From the IMG/VR virus record IMGVR_UViG_3300025759_000428, positions 1 to 30,973 of that record: DNA of 30,973 nucleotides. The stretch is one strand, 5' to 3'. This document shows positions 1-8,206 of this stretch, one piece after another. The stretch is from a virus. The notes under the pieces were generated by a model, which searched no databases, was not told where the DNA came from, and saw only the letters and a list, made by a program, of their open reading frames with translations. Each line of letters opens with the position of its first letter. The stretch's first letter is position 1. The position numbers and the translations under genes are program-made.

Positions 1-1
1 T

Positions 2-700
2 AGAACTGATGCCTTAGTGCAAATTGGAGTTTCTAGTGATGGTAACCACGTAAGCACAGGAGATGGTACAAGTGGTATTTATATTTGGGGTGCACAAATA
101 GAACAACAATCACAAGCTACTGCATACATAAAGTCAGATGGTATAGCAGCAGTAAGAAAATCATCTACTACTAATTTAGTAGATTATAGTGAAGATTTTA
201 GTGATTGGACAAAAACAGGAACAACTACAATAAGTGCTACAAATTTAACAAGTCCAATAGGTACTACAAATGCAACTAGAATTACAGGATTAACAGGTTC
301 AGGTAGTAATGATTTGAGATTTACACAGGGTTCAGACCCTGCATCTAAAACATTTACTTTGTCAGTTTATCTTAAAGGTAGTGGTACTTTACGATTACAA
401 TTAAGTAACAACGTAGATAATGCAGGTAGTACAATAATAACACTAACTTCTGATTGGGTAAGGTACAGTCATACACATACTTTTAATAGCACATCAGGGA
501 GTTTAGCAATAACTTTAGATGATAGTGGTGCTACTGCTACTACTTTTGATGTTTGGGGTGCACAGTTAGAAGAACAAACACAAGCAGAAACGTATGCACC
601 AACAAAAGGTATACCTGTAACAATAGATTTATTCAAAGAAAATAATTACGGTACTACCCAAGGAGGTGTAATACAAAAGGACGTACCTAGAAATTTATAA
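2..700 (+). CDS. Tail fibre/adhesin-like protein with jelly-roll repeats (5' end missing)
   Basis: The reading frame is open from base 2, so the gene begins outside the window and only its C-terminal ~232 residues are seen. An internal GTG at 17 could be called as a start but is unlikely to be real. The sequence is rich in Ser, Thr, Gly and Asn and low in charge, as in beta-structured receptor-binding or tail-fibre proteins. Two copies of a segment resembling WGAQ[IL]E[EQ]Q[ST]QA are spaced 156 codons apart. Between them lies a beta-sandwich-like stretch (NLVDYSEDFSDW, then SVYLKGSGTLRLQLS) resembling the carbohydrate-binding modules often found in phage fibres. It ends with a unique tail of about 30 residues (IDLFKENNYGTTQGG). 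A role in binding surface polysaccharide is inferred from fold type; no enzymatic motif is seen. Confidence 0.6.
   Translation, partial: RTDALVQIGVSSDGNHVSTGDGTSGIYIWGAQIEQQSQATAYIKSDGIAAVRKSSTTNLVDYSEDFSDWTKTGTTTISATNLTSPIGTTNATRITGLTGSGSNDLRFTQGSDPASKTFTLSVYLKGSGTLRLQLSNNVDNAGSTIITLTSDWVRYSHTHTFNSTSGSLAITLDDSGATATTFDVWGAQLEEQTQAETYAPTKGIPVTIDLFKENNYGTTQGGVIQKDVPRNL
84..594 (+). repeat. Two copies of a ~43-bp coding repeat, 468 bp apart, inside the fibre gene
   Basis: The copy at about 84-126 and the copy at about 552-594 both begin TTTGGGGTGCACA and then diverge mildly at the DNA level while encoding closely similar peptides (WGAQIEQQSQA and WGAQLEEQTQA). The spacing is exactly 156 codons, so this is the conserved end of a repeated protein domain. 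At least one further repeat probably lies upstream of the window. Confidence 0.75.
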
Positions 701-718
701 AATTAAAAATAAAAACAA

Positions 719-967
719 ATGATATATACAACACCACCTACAAGTTTATTAGAAGAGGTTGACGAGGAAGGAAACCCAGTAGTTGATTTCTCTCAAATAG
801 TAGAAAACTCTGCAGCAACTGTTAGACGTTCTTTAGATGGAACAAAGTTTATTGCTAAGTTTTACGGCGAAGCTCCTTCTTTTTTAGAAGGATTAGACCA
901 ATATACTCACGAGGAAATACTAGCAATAGTAAGAGGATCAGAATGGACAGACAACTCTGAGATTTAG
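719..967 (+). CDS. Small conserved phage protein, function unknown (82 aa)
   Basis: The ORF starts at ATG 719 after an A-rich leader without Shine-Dalgarno. It encodes a short acidic protein with a central block, RRSLDGTKFIAKFYGEAPSF, and a C-terminal helix (THEEILAIVRGSEWTD). I recognise this block from similarly placed small proteins in marine phages but know of no assigned function. There is no signal peptide, membrane segment or catalytic motif. Its position between a fibre gene and the terminase cluster, in the same orientation, suggests a late-expressed virion or assembly accessory protein; that is inference. Confidence 0.6.
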   Translation: MIYTTPPTSLLEEVDEEGNPVVDFSQIVENSAATVRRSLDGTKFIAKFYGEAPSFLEGLDQYTHEEILAIVRGSEWTDNSEI

Positions 968-1020
968 ACTATCGAGTAAACGTGTAATAATATTAATAAA
1001 TAACAATTAAATTAAATAAA

Positions 1021-1308
1021 ATGACAGAAAAAGATAACATAGTGGATTTAAATCCAAAACCAGAAAAAATAACCCCTTCACAACTTGAAAAAGTACAAAA
1101 GGCTGTTAGTGATATTAACAGGGTTCAACTAGAAATAGGTAGACTTGAAACTCAAAAACATATGTTAAATCACGAAACTGTAAAAATGCAAGATGTTTTA
1201 AAAGAAATACAGGACGAGCTTGAAAAAGATTACGGAACTGTAAACATTAGTATTGAAGACGGTACTATACAATATCCAGAAGATGAGCAAGCTGATAAGG
1301 AAGATTAG
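1021..1308 (+). CDS. Small coiled-coil phage protein, function unknown (95 aa)
   Basis: This begins at ATG 1021 behind an A/T-only leader. Residues ~18-76 are strongly helical with heptad-like spacing of Leu, Ile and Val (QLEKVQKAV, QLEIGRLETQK, DVLKEIQDELEK), so a coiled coil is likely. After it comes a conserved-looking segment, DYGTVNISIEDGTIQY, and an acidic tail. The core plus the Y-G-x-V-N-I segment matches a small protein type that I recall from many uncultured marine phages, always without a known role. The next gene starts inside its 3' end, so the two are translationally linked. Confidence 0.65.
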   Translation: MTEKDNIVDLNPKPEKITPSQLEKVQKAVSDINRVQLEIGRLETQKHMLNHETVKMQDVLKEIQDELEKDYGTVNISIEDGTIQYPEDEQADKED

Positions 1309-1504
1309 TATAGGTAAAGACTATAAAAACGAAGCAATGCATTACTCCGTGGGCCAAGAGGTCTACGGAGGACATGTAATCTCTGATATATTAGAAACTG
1401 CTGAAGGCTATTCTATATATATAAAAAAAGGTGGCAATATTTTACCATGGAAAGACTTTAACAAAAACATGGCTATTGCTATAGAGTATAACTTGCAATA
1501 TTAA
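1283..1504 (+). CDS. Small conserved phage protein, function unknown (73 or 83 aa)
   Basis: Two in-frame starts exist: ATG 1253 (83 residues, 56-base overlap with the gene before) and ATG 1283 (73 residues, 26-base overlap). I chose 1283 because the recognisable block, LIRKISIGKDYKNEAMHY followed by VGQEVYGG, begins right after it and the overlap is smaller; neither start has a Shine-Dalgarno sequence. The block recurs in marine phage small proteins as I remember them. The compact alternation of strands (VYGGHVISDIL, YSIYIKKGG) suggests a small beta fold. The stop codon TAA ends at 1504, and the next gene begins at that same base, so stop and start overlap. Confidence 0.6.
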   Translation: MSKLIRKISIGKDYKNEAMHYSVGQEVYGGHVISDILETAEGYSIYIKKGGNILPWKDFNKNMAIAIEYNLQY

Positions 1505-2100
1505 TGAAAAGTGTTTATGATTTTGTTGTTAAACCTTTAAACTCTAGGTATAACAATAAAAAAATTATTAATGGCAAAGAGCTTTTAATAAACACAAACA
1601 TTTACAACCATGAGTTTACTAGTAGAGAGGCTGTTGTTAAAAGCCTGCCTATAATAGGTAAGACAAATGTAAAGGTTGGTGATATTGTTGTTGTTCACCA
1701 CAATCTTTTTAGAAGGTGGCACAACGTGAGAGGGGAAGAAAAAAATAGTTACGGTTATTTTAATGAGGAAAATTATTTTGTTTCAAAAGACCAAGTGTTT
1801 CTTATAAAAAGAAACGGAAAGTATATAGCTGTTGATGGTTATTGTTTTGTAAAACCAATATTCTCTCAAGACAAGTTTAACGTTAGCAAAGAACAACCGT
1901 TAAAAGGAATTTTAAAACACGCTGACACAAAAGCAAAATCTTTTGGTTTAAAAGAAGGAGACTTAGTAGGTTTTAGTCCTTTTGATGAATATGAGTTTGT
2001 TTTAGACGGGCAAAGAATGTACAGGGTCATGACACAATTTATTACAATTAAATATGAATATCAAGGAAACGAAAAAGAATATAATCCAAGCTGGGCATAG
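1504..2100 (+). CDS. Tandem GroES-like (co-chaperonin) domain protein
   Basis: This 198-residue protein appears to hold two GroES-like domains in tandem. Domain 1 (~4-105) has FVVKPL at its start, REAVVKS, then VKVGDIVVVHHN and, after a tyrosine-rich insertion, SKDQVFLIKR. Domain 2 (~112-186) has CFVKPIF, PLKGILKHAD, LKEGDLVGF and then FVLDGQRMYRVM. The order KPL, G-[EI]-V/L, VKVGD-V-hydrophobic, [IV]DG-[EQ]-x-[YL], I-x-x-I is that of GroES, and VKVGDIV is identical to the core of E. coli GroES. In domain 1 a long segment (~14-40, containing LLIN) sits where GroES has its mobile GroEL-binding loop; the domain 2 loop is short. Phage T4 gp31 and RB49 CocO are precedents for phage co-chaperonins needed for capsid folding, and this gene lies just ahead of the head genes. 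The fold call is by eye; co-chaperonin activity is inference. Confidence 0.55.
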   Translation: MKSVYDFVVKPLNSRYNNKKIINGKELLINTNIYNHEFTSREAVVKSLPIIGKTNVKVGDIVVVHHNLFRRWHNVRGEEKNSYGYFNEENYFVSKDQVFLIKRNGKYIAVDGYCFVKPIFSQDKFNVSKEQPLKGILKHADTKAKSFGLKEGDLVGFSPFDEYEFVLDGQRMYRVMTQFITIKYEYQGNEKEYNPSWA

Positions 2101-2326
2101 AGCTGTTGAAGAGTTAATTAAAGTAGCTAAAGAAGATATTGTAGATAGTGATGATGATATATCAGCTGATAGATTAAAAAATGCTGCAGCTACAAAAAAG
2201 CTAGCGATATTCGATGCGTTTGAAATATTAAATAGAATCCAAGAAGAAGAAAACTTGTTAGAAGGTAAAGAGGTTGAAGAAAAGAAACAAGTGTTTAAAG
2301 GATTTGCAGAAGGTAGATCAAAGTAA
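2054..2326 (+). CDS. Probable small terminase subunit (TerS-like)
   Basis: A 90-residue, highly charged, all-helical protein directly before the large terminase. Key stretches are IIQAGHRAVEELIKVAKE, the acidic DSDDDISADRLKNAA and a helix AIFDAFEILNRIQEEENLLEG, ending in a basic tail. The size, helicity and gene position fit a small terminase or TerS-like packaging factor, but I see no clear helix-turn-helix, so the assignment is mainly by context. The only ATG (2054) lies 47 bases inside the preceding gene in another frame. No alternative start follows before the conserved helix, so the overlap is probably real. Its stop TAA shares a base with the ATG of the terminase gene (TAATG), a typical coupling arrangement. 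Confidence 0.5.
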   Translation: MNIKETKKNIIQAGHRAVEELIKVAKEDIVDSDDDISADRLKNAAATKKLAIFDAFEILNRIQEEENLLEGKEVEEKKQVFKGFAEGRSK

Positions 2327-4539
2327 TGTACGAGCAAAACTTATTTAAAATAGTTGAGCCAGTTAAAATCAATACAATTAAAAGGCTTAATAAAAAAAAC
2401 AAATGGAAATATGGATATAATAAAGAACATGATATTGTCGTTATATCAAAAACTGGGAAGATTGGTGAAATCATTGAGATGCAAGGTTTGCAAATTGCTC
2501 TGCCAATGCGACCAGTGCGTGTGTATAGCAACGAAGTAAAGAAGTGGCAACAATTTGAATATCCAAAAGAACTAGCAAGACTTAAAAATATATTTGACTG
2601 GAGAGCATACCCTGAAGAAAAGAAAGCGCAGTGGTATGATTATATAGACGAGGAGTTTAAAAGAAGAGAGGAAGGTTTCTGGTTTAATAACAACGGTACA
2701 CCAACATACATAACAGGTACGCATTATATGTACTTGCAATGGAGTAAAATAGATGTAGGTGCACCTGATTTTAGAGAGGCCAATAGACTATTCTATATAT
2801 TCTGGGAAGCTTGTAAAGCCGACAAAAGATGTTACGGGATGTGCTACCTTAAAAATCGTAGGTCTGGATTTTCTTTCATGTCTTCAGCAGAAACAGTTAA
2901 CCAAGCTACATTAGCAAGTGATAGTAGATTTGGTATACTTTCTAAAACAGGTGCAGATGCTAAAAAAATGTTTACAGACAAGGTGGTTCCAATATCAATT
3001 AACTACCCGTTCTTTTTTAAACCGATTCAAGATGGTATGGATAGACCTAAGTCTGAGCTTGCTTATAGGGTTCCTGCAAGTAAGTTCACGCGTAAAAAGA
3101 TTACTGCAAATGAACAGCAGGAAGACTTGGTTGGACTTGATACTACTATTGATTGGAAAAATACAGGTGACAACAGTTATGATGGAGAAAAGCTTCAGCT
3201 GTTAGTACACGATGAAAGTGGTAAATGGGAAAGACCCGATAATATTTTAAATAACTGGAGAGTTACAAAAACATGTTTACGATTAGGTAGTAGGATTATA
3301 GGTAAATGTATGATGGGCTCAACATCAAACGCATTAGACAAAGGTGGGGAAAACTTCAAAAAATTATACAATGCATCCGACGTTACTAAACGAAACAGAA
3401 ATGGACAAACAGCGTCTGGTTTATATTCTCTTTTTATCCCAATGGAGTGGAACTACGAAGGATTTATTGATGAGCACGGAAGCCCAGTCTTCAATACTCC
3501 GAGTGATGACGTCTTTGACCCCCATGGAGAGTTAATAGATATAGGTGTAATAGATAACTGGCAAAATGAAGCTGATGGTTTAAAAAATGATCAAGACGCT
3601 TTAAATGAATTTTATCGCCAGTTTCCAAGAACTACAGAGCACGCGTTTAGAGATGAAACTAAAAATTCTATTTTTAATCTTGTTAAGCTGTATGAACAAA
3701 TAGATTACAATGAAGAAATGTCTAGAAGTTTAGGTATTTCAACAGGTAATTTTCAATGGATTAACGGTGTAAAAGATTCAAACGTTATTTTTTATCCAGA
3801 CGCAAAAGGTAGGTTTAAAATAAGCTGGGTCCCACCTCAACACATGCAAAATAAAGTTGTAATTAAAAATGGTATAAAATATCCTGGCAACGAACATATA
3901 GGCGCTTTTGGTTGTGATAGTTATGATATATCAGGAACTGTAGACGGTCAAGGCTCTAAAGGCGCTTTACACGGTTTAACAAAGTTTAGCATGGAAGACG
4001 CGCCAGCCAATACTTTTTTCTTAGAGTATTTAGCAAGACCTCAGACCGCAGAGATGTTCTTTGAAGACGTTCTAATGGCTTTAGTTTTTTACGGGATGCC
4101 TTTACTCGCAGAGAATAACAAACCTCGTCTATTGTATTATTTAAGAAGGCGTGGTTACAGAGGTTTTAGTATGAACAGGCCTGACAAAATATGGAACAAA
4201 TTGTCTGTAGCTGAAAAAGAAATAGGTGGTATACCAAACTCAAGCGAAGATATAAAACAAGCTCACGCGGCAGCAATAGAAATGTACATACAAAACCACG
4301 TGGGCATGAAACAAGACGGAACATTTGGTAGTTGTTATTTTAACGAATTATTAAATGACTGGTCAAAATTTGACATAAACAAAAGAACAAAGCATGATGC
4401 TTCTATAAGTTCTGGATTAGCAATTATGGCTAATAATAAAAACTTATACCGGCCAAATGCACCAGTACAAAAACCAAAACTAAACATAAATATATCTAAA
4501 TATAAAAATACTGGATATAATTCACAAATAATAAAATAA
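2326..4539 (+). CDS. terL: Terminase large subunit (packaging ATPase and nuclease)
   Basis: This 737-residue protein is the DNA-packaging motor. The N-terminal region carries EGFWFNNNGTPTYITGTHYM, a block I know from terminases of Bacteroidetes phages. The ATPase has a variant Walker A, CYLKNRRSGFSF (~173-184), and a Walker B with catalytic carboxylate, LQLLVHDESGKWE (D296, E297), followed by a coupling segment MGSTSNALDKGG. The C-terminal nuclease of the RNase H fold shows FGCDSYD (D531) and a late TKHDASISSG (D691), fitting two of the metal-binding acids. Length is above the 450-600 residues common for T4/T7-type terminases, mostly from the N-terminal extension. It is coupled to the gene before by a TAATG overlap, and the portal gene starts 2 bases after its stop. 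Confidence 0.93.
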   Translation: MYEQNLFKIVEPVKINTIKRLNKKNKWKYGYNKEHDIVVISKTGKIGEIIEMQGLQIALPMRPVRVYSNEVKKWQQFEYPKELARLKNIFDWRAYPEEKKAQWYDYIDEEFKRREEGFWFNNNGTPTYITGTHYMYLQWSKIDVGAPDFREANRLFYIFWEACKADKRCYGMCYLKNRRSGFSFMSSAETVNQATLASDSRFGILSKTGADAKKMFTDKVVPISINYPFFFKPIQDGMDRPKSELAYRVPASKFTRKKITANEQQEDLVGLDTTIDWKNTGDNSYDGEKLQLLVHDESGKWERPDNILNNWRVTKTCLRLGSRIIGKCMMGSTSNALDKGGENFKKLYNASDVTKRNRNGQTASGLYSLFIPMEWNYEGFIDEHGSPVFNTPSDDVFDPHGELIDIGVIDNWQNEADGLKNDQDALNEFYRQFPRTTEHAFRDETKNSIFNLVKLYEQIDYNEEMSRSLGISTGNFQWINGVKDSNVIFYPDAKGRFKISWVPPQHMQNKVVIKNGIKYPGNEHIGAFGCDSYDISGTVDGQGSKGALHGLTKFSMEDAPANTFFLEYLARPQTAEMFFEDVLMALVFYGMPLLAENNKPRLLYYLRRRGYRGFSMNRPDKIWNKLSVAEKEIGGIPNSSEDIKQAHAAAIEMYIQNHVGMKQDGTFGSCYFNELLNDWSKFDINKRTKHDASISSGLAIMANNKNLYRPNAPVQKPKLNINISKYKNTGYNSQIIK

Positions 4540-4541
4540 AT

Positions 4542-6959
4542 ATGGCAGAGGCAGTTGTAAGAAGTTATTTTCCTAGCCAAGTTGTAAGCGACTTGGAAAA
4601 AATGAGTCCTGAATATGGACTTAAAGTAGCTAAAGCTATTGAAAACGAGTGGTTTGTTTCTTCTAGAACTTCTAACAGATGGAATTCTTCAAAGAACAAT
4701 TACGAAAAACTAAGATTATACGCTAGAGGAGAACAATCAATACAAAAATATAAAGATGAGTTATCTATAAACGGTGATTTGTCTTATTTAAATTTAGACT
4801 GGAAACCAGTACCTATTATATCAAAGTTTGTTGATATTGTAGTTAACGGTATATCAGAAAGAACTTATGATATAAAAGCATACTCACAAGATCCATATGG
4901 CGTAGCAAAAAGAACAAGGTACATGAAGTCTTTGCAGGCTGATATGATGTCTAAAGACCTAAACGATTTTGCTGCCGAAGCTTTTGGTGTTAACTTGTAC
5001 ACAAACAAAAAAGAAGAATTACCAGAAACAAAAGAAGAGTTAGACTTACATATGCAGCTAACGTATAAACAAGCTGTTGAAATAGCTGAAGAACAAGCTA
5101 TTAATGTTTTAATGGAAGGTAATAGATACGAGTTAATTAAAAAAAGATTTTACTACGACTTAACAGTTTGTGGTATTGCAGCTGTTAAAAACAATTTCTC
5201 AACATCACAAGGTGTTACTATAGATTACGTTGACCCAGCAAATCTTGTTTATTCTTACACTGAAGATCCTTATTTTCAAGATATTTACTATGTTGGAGAG
5301 ATTAAAAGTATACCTGTAAACGAATTAATAAAAGAATTCCCTCATTTAACTCAAGAACAGTTAGAAGATATTGTTCAAGATCCTTCTTATAACAATTCTA
5401 ACTACGACAATTCTTGGGACTACAACAACACTACAGATGCTAACAAGGTTCAGGTTTTGTATTTTAATTACAAAACTTATATGAATCAAGTTTACAAATT
5501 AAAATCTACAGCTGCGGGTGGTGAAAAAGCAATAGAAAAAACAGATTCTTTTAACCCTCAAGAAAACGAAAACTTTTCAAAACTTTCAACGGCAGTAGAA
5601 GTGCTTTACGAAGGAGCTTTAGTTTTAGGAACAAACAAGTTGTTAAAGTGGGAAATGGCTAAAAATATGATGAGGCCAAAAAGCGATTACACTAAAGTTA
5701 AAATGAATTATAGCATTGTGGCACCTAGAATGTACAAAGGAGTTGTTTCTTCTTTAGTAAAACGTATTACAGGTTATGCTGATATGATACAGCTTACTCA
5801 CTTAAAGCTACAACAAGTATTGTCTCGCATGGTACCAGATGGTGTTTATTTAGATGCTGATGGTTTAGCTGAAATAGATTTAGGTAACGGAACAAACTAC
5901 AATCCACAAGAAGCTTTAAACATGTTCTTCCAAACAGGTTCTGTTATAGGTAGATCATTTACTTCTGAAGGTGATATGAACCCAGGCAAAGTACCTATTC
6001 AAGAAATACAATCAGGTAGTGGTGGTGCTAAAATGCAAAGTTTAATTGGTACATATAATTACTACTTGCAAATGATAAGAGACGTGACTGGTCTTAACGA
6101 AGCTAGAGATGGTAGTTTACCTGATAAAAATGCTTTGGTTGGAGTACAAAAGTTAGCAGCTGCAAATAGTAATACTGCAACAAGACATATATTACAAGCT
6201 GGGTTGTATTTAACACAAAACATGGCGGAATGTCTTTCTTTAAGAATATCTGATATATTAGAATATTCACCGACAGCTGACGCGTTTATACAGCAAATAG
6301 GCGCTCACAACGTTGCTACATTAAGCGAAATGCAAAATCTTCATTTGTATGACTTTGGTATATTTATAGAATTAATGCCTGACGAAGAAGAAAAACAAAT
6401 GCTAGAAAATAATATACAAGTGGCAATTGCTCAGCAAAGTATAGATTTAGAAGATGCTATTGATATTAGGGAAATTAAAAACATAAAACTTGCTAATCAA
6501 CTTTTAAAATTAAGAAGAGTTAAAAAGCAACAAAGAGACCAGGCTGTTCAACAGCAAAATATACAAGCGCAGTCACAAGCTAATATGCAAGCTCAACAAG
6601 CTTCTGCACAGCTTGAGGTTCAAAAAGCTCAAGTGCTAGCACAAAGCGAAGCGCAATTAGAACAGTTAAAAGCTGGATTAGATTCTCAAAAACAAGCGCA
6701 AGAAGTTGAATACAAAAAACAACTAATGCAATTAGAGTTCCAAATGAACATGCAGTTAAAGAATATGGAAGTTGAAGGTCAAAAATCTAAAGAAAAAGAA
6801 AAAGAAGATCGTAAAGACGAAAGAACAAGAATACAAGCTACGCAGCAAAGCGAGCTTATAGATCAAAGAAAAAGTGAAAAACCACCTAAAAACTTTGAGT
6901 CTGCAAGTAATGATATATTAGGAGGCGGATTTGATTTAGGTGCGTTTGACCCTAGATAA
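4542..6959 (+). CDS. Portal protein
   Basis: This 805-residue protein immediately follows the large terminase, as portals do. The N-terminal half has LRLYARGEQSIQKYKDEL, NLDWKPVPIISKFVDIVVNG and a clip/wing-type region including VDPANLVYSYTEDPYFQD. A later segment, QMIRDVTGLNEARDGSLPDK, matches the pattern of portal stem/crown regions in T7-type and crAss-like phages. From about residue 636 to 785 the chain turns into a long Gln/Ala/Lys/Glu-rich coiled coil (QQQNIQAQSQANMQAQQ and similar), then ends in a glycine-rich GGGFDLGAFDPR. It should form the dodecameric DNA entry ring at one capsid vertex and bind TerL, the scaffold and the connector proteins encoded downstream. The long coiled coil could form a barrel/crown reaching into the capsid, as in P22 (inference). 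Confidence 0.88.
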   Translation: MAEAVVRSYFPSQVVSDLEKMSPEYGLKVAKAIENEWFVSSRTSNRWNSSKNNYEKLRLYARGEQSIQKYKDELSINGDLSYLNLDWKPVPIISKFVDIVVNGISERTYDIKAYSQDPYGVAKRTRYMKSLQADMMSKDLNDFAAEAFGVNLYTNKKEELPETKEELDLHMQLTYKQAVEIAEEQAINVLMEGNRYELIKKRFYYDLTVCGIAAVKNNFSTSQGVTIDYVDPANLVYSYTEDPYFQDIYYVGEIKSIPVNELIKEFPHLTQEQLEDIVQDPSYNNSNYDNSWDYNNTTDANKVQVLYFNYKTYMNQVYKLKSTAAGGEKAIEKTDSFNPQENENFSKLSTAVEVLYEGALVLGTNKLLKWEMAKNMMRPKSDYTKVKMNYSIVAPRMYKGVVSSLVKRITGYADMIQLTHLKLQQVLSRMVPDGVYLDADGLAEIDLGNGTNYNPQEALNMFFQTGSVIGRSFTSEGDMNPGKVPIQEIQSGSGGAKMQSLIGTYNYYLQMIRDVTGLNEARDGSLPDKNALVGVQKLAAANSNTATRHILQAGLYLTQNMAECLSLRISDILEYSPTADAFIQQIGAHNVATLSEMQNLHLYDFGIFIELMPDEEEKQMLENNIQVAIAQQSIDLEDAIDIREIKNIKLANQLLKLRRVKKQQRDQAVQQQNIQAQSQANMQAQQASAQLEVQKAQVLAQSEAQLEQLKAGLDSQKQAQEVEYKKQLMQLEFQMNMQLKNMEVEGQKSKEKEKEDRKDERTRIQATQQSELIDQRKSEKPPKNFESASNDILGGGFDLGAFDPR

Positions 6960-6972
6960 CAATTATTAATTA

Positions 6973-6991
6973 TTATTATATTATATTATGG
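6973..6991 (+). promoter_or_regulatory. Leader copy 1 (TTATTATATTATATTATGG), ahead of the scaffold gene
   Basis: This 19-base string includes the ATG of the scaffold-like gene and is identical to bases 9705-9723 in front of the 276-residue gene. It has no Shine-Dalgarno sequence. It may be a translation leader, a late promoter element or a simple A/T repeat; the sequence alone cannot decide. Confidence 0.35.
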
Positions 6992-8184
6992 AAGAAAATA
7001 ATCAGGAACAGCCAGCTGTTGATAACAGCGCGGCTGATTTAAAAGTAAAACCAAAACTATCAGGTCAACAACAAGATGATTACAAGATAGATTTGTCAAA
7101 ACCAATAGAGCCAAAAGAAGAAAAAAATGAAACCACAGAAAAAGTTGAAGAAAACAACCCTGACAACGAGGGAGTGGCTGGAGTCGATGAAAGTGCCGAT
7201 GCCACAGAAAAACAAGAAGAAGTACAACCGGAAAAACAAGCACAAGAAGAAACTCCAGTATTAGAAGAAATTACTGAAGAAGAAGTTCAAGAGCAAACAG
7301 AAGAATTAGCTGAAGAAGTAACTGAAGCTATAGAACAAGCTCAAGAAACTGGTCAAGCAATACCTGAAAATTTACAAAAAGTTGTAGATTTTATGGAAGA
7401 AACTGGTGGTACATTAGAAGATTACGTTCGTCTTAACCAAGATTATTCTAGTTATGACGACATGACAGTATTAAGAGAGTACTATAAACAAACAAAATCT
7501 CACTTAACAGGAGATGAAATTGAATTTTTAATTGAAGAGTCTTTTTCATATGATGAAGATGAAGACGAAGAAAGAGAGATTAAAAGAAAAAAAATAGCGT
7601 TAAAAGAGCAAGTTGCCAACGCTAAAAGCCACCTAGACGGGCAAAAGTCTAAATACTATGAAGAGATTAAAGCTGGTTCAAGATTAACTTCTGAACAACA
7701 AAAAGCTGTAGATTTCTTTAATAGATACAACAAAGAATCTGAGGAAACAAAGAAAATAACAGAAAAACAAACTAACACTTTTAAATTAAAAACACAACAA
7801 GTTTTTAACGATAAATTCAAAGGTTTTGAATACAACGTCGGAGATAAAAAGTATAGGTTTAACGTGAAAAATCCTAACGAGATTAAGACAACACAAAGCG
7901 ATATTAATAATTTTGTCAAGAAGTTCTTGAATGAAAAAAATGAAATGTCAGATGCAAAAGGTTATCACAAATCTTTATTCACAGCGATGAATCCCGATGT
8001 TATTGCTAATCACTTTTACGAGCAAGGCAAGGCAGATGCTTTAAAACAAAGCGTTGCAAAAGCCAAAAACGTTAATATGAACCCAAGGCAGACTCATGGT
8101 GAAAACAAATTACAGAGTGGGCCTAAGTTTAAAATATTAGACACTGTTTCTAAAAATTCTAAGTTAAAATTTAAAAACAAATAA
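6988..8184 (+). CDS. Probable capsid scaffolding protein
   Basis: The 398-residue protein sits exactly between portal and major capsid genes, the usual place of the scaffold. Residues ~1-130 are extremely acidic and low in complexity (EEITEEEVQEQTEELAEEV is typical) and probably disordered or helical. Residues ~130-250 include YDEDEDEEREIKRKKIALK and look helical. The C-terminal third becomes basic (NPDVIANHFYEQGKADALKQ, then a Lys-rich end). An acidic N-terminus with a basic helical C-terminus that binds capsid protein is the common layout of phage scaffolds such as those of P22 and T7 (gp9). No protease motif is visible, so a protease-scaffold fusion is unlikely. The function is inferred from position and composition, not from recognised homology. 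Confidence 0.65.
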   Translation: MEENNQEQPAVDNSAADLKVKPKLSGQQQDDYKIDLSKPIEPKEEKNETTEKVEENNPDNEGVAGVDESADATEKQEEVQPEKQAQEETPVLEEITEEEVQEQTEELAEEVTEAIEQAQETGQAIPENLQKVVDFMEETGGTLEDYVRLNQDYSSYDDMTVLREYYKQTKSHLTGDEIEFLIEESFSYDEDEDEEREIKRKKIALKEQVANAKSHLDGQKSKYYEEIKAGSRLTSEQQKAVDFFNRYNKESEETKKITEKQTNTFKLKTQQVFNDKFKGFEYNVGDKKYRFNVKNPNEIKTTQSDINNFVKKFLNEKNEMSDAKGYHKSLFTAMNPDVIANHFYEQGKADALKQSVAKAKNVNMNPRQTHGENKLQSGPKFKILDTVSKNSKLKFKNK

Positions 8185-8206
8185 TTAACTAAATAAATAT
8201 AAAAAT

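Noticed and set aside
1253-1282. Upstream ATG start for the small gene ending at 1504
   Set aside because: It adds ten residues that do not belong to the recognisable block and lengthens the overlap with the preceding gene to 56 bases. The ATG at 1283 is the simpler choice, though the upstream start cannot be excluded.
2002-2337. Minus-strand open frame opposite the TerS-like gene
   Set aside because: Its translation is low-complexity Ser/Phe/Leu typical of reading the complement of Lys/Glu-rich genes. It overlaps well-supported + strand genes completely, and no other minus-strand gene exists here.
6540-6860. Coiled-coil region considered as a separate tape-measure gene
   Set aside because: It is in frame with the portal, without an internal start or stop, and the gene set (connector, adaptor, nozzle, ejection trio) fits a short-tailed phage without a tape measure.
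6986-7243. Minus-strand open frame opposite the scaffold gene
   Set aside because: The Leu/Phe/His-rich translation mirrors the acidic Glu/Gln-rich scaffold N-terminus, so it is a composition shadow.
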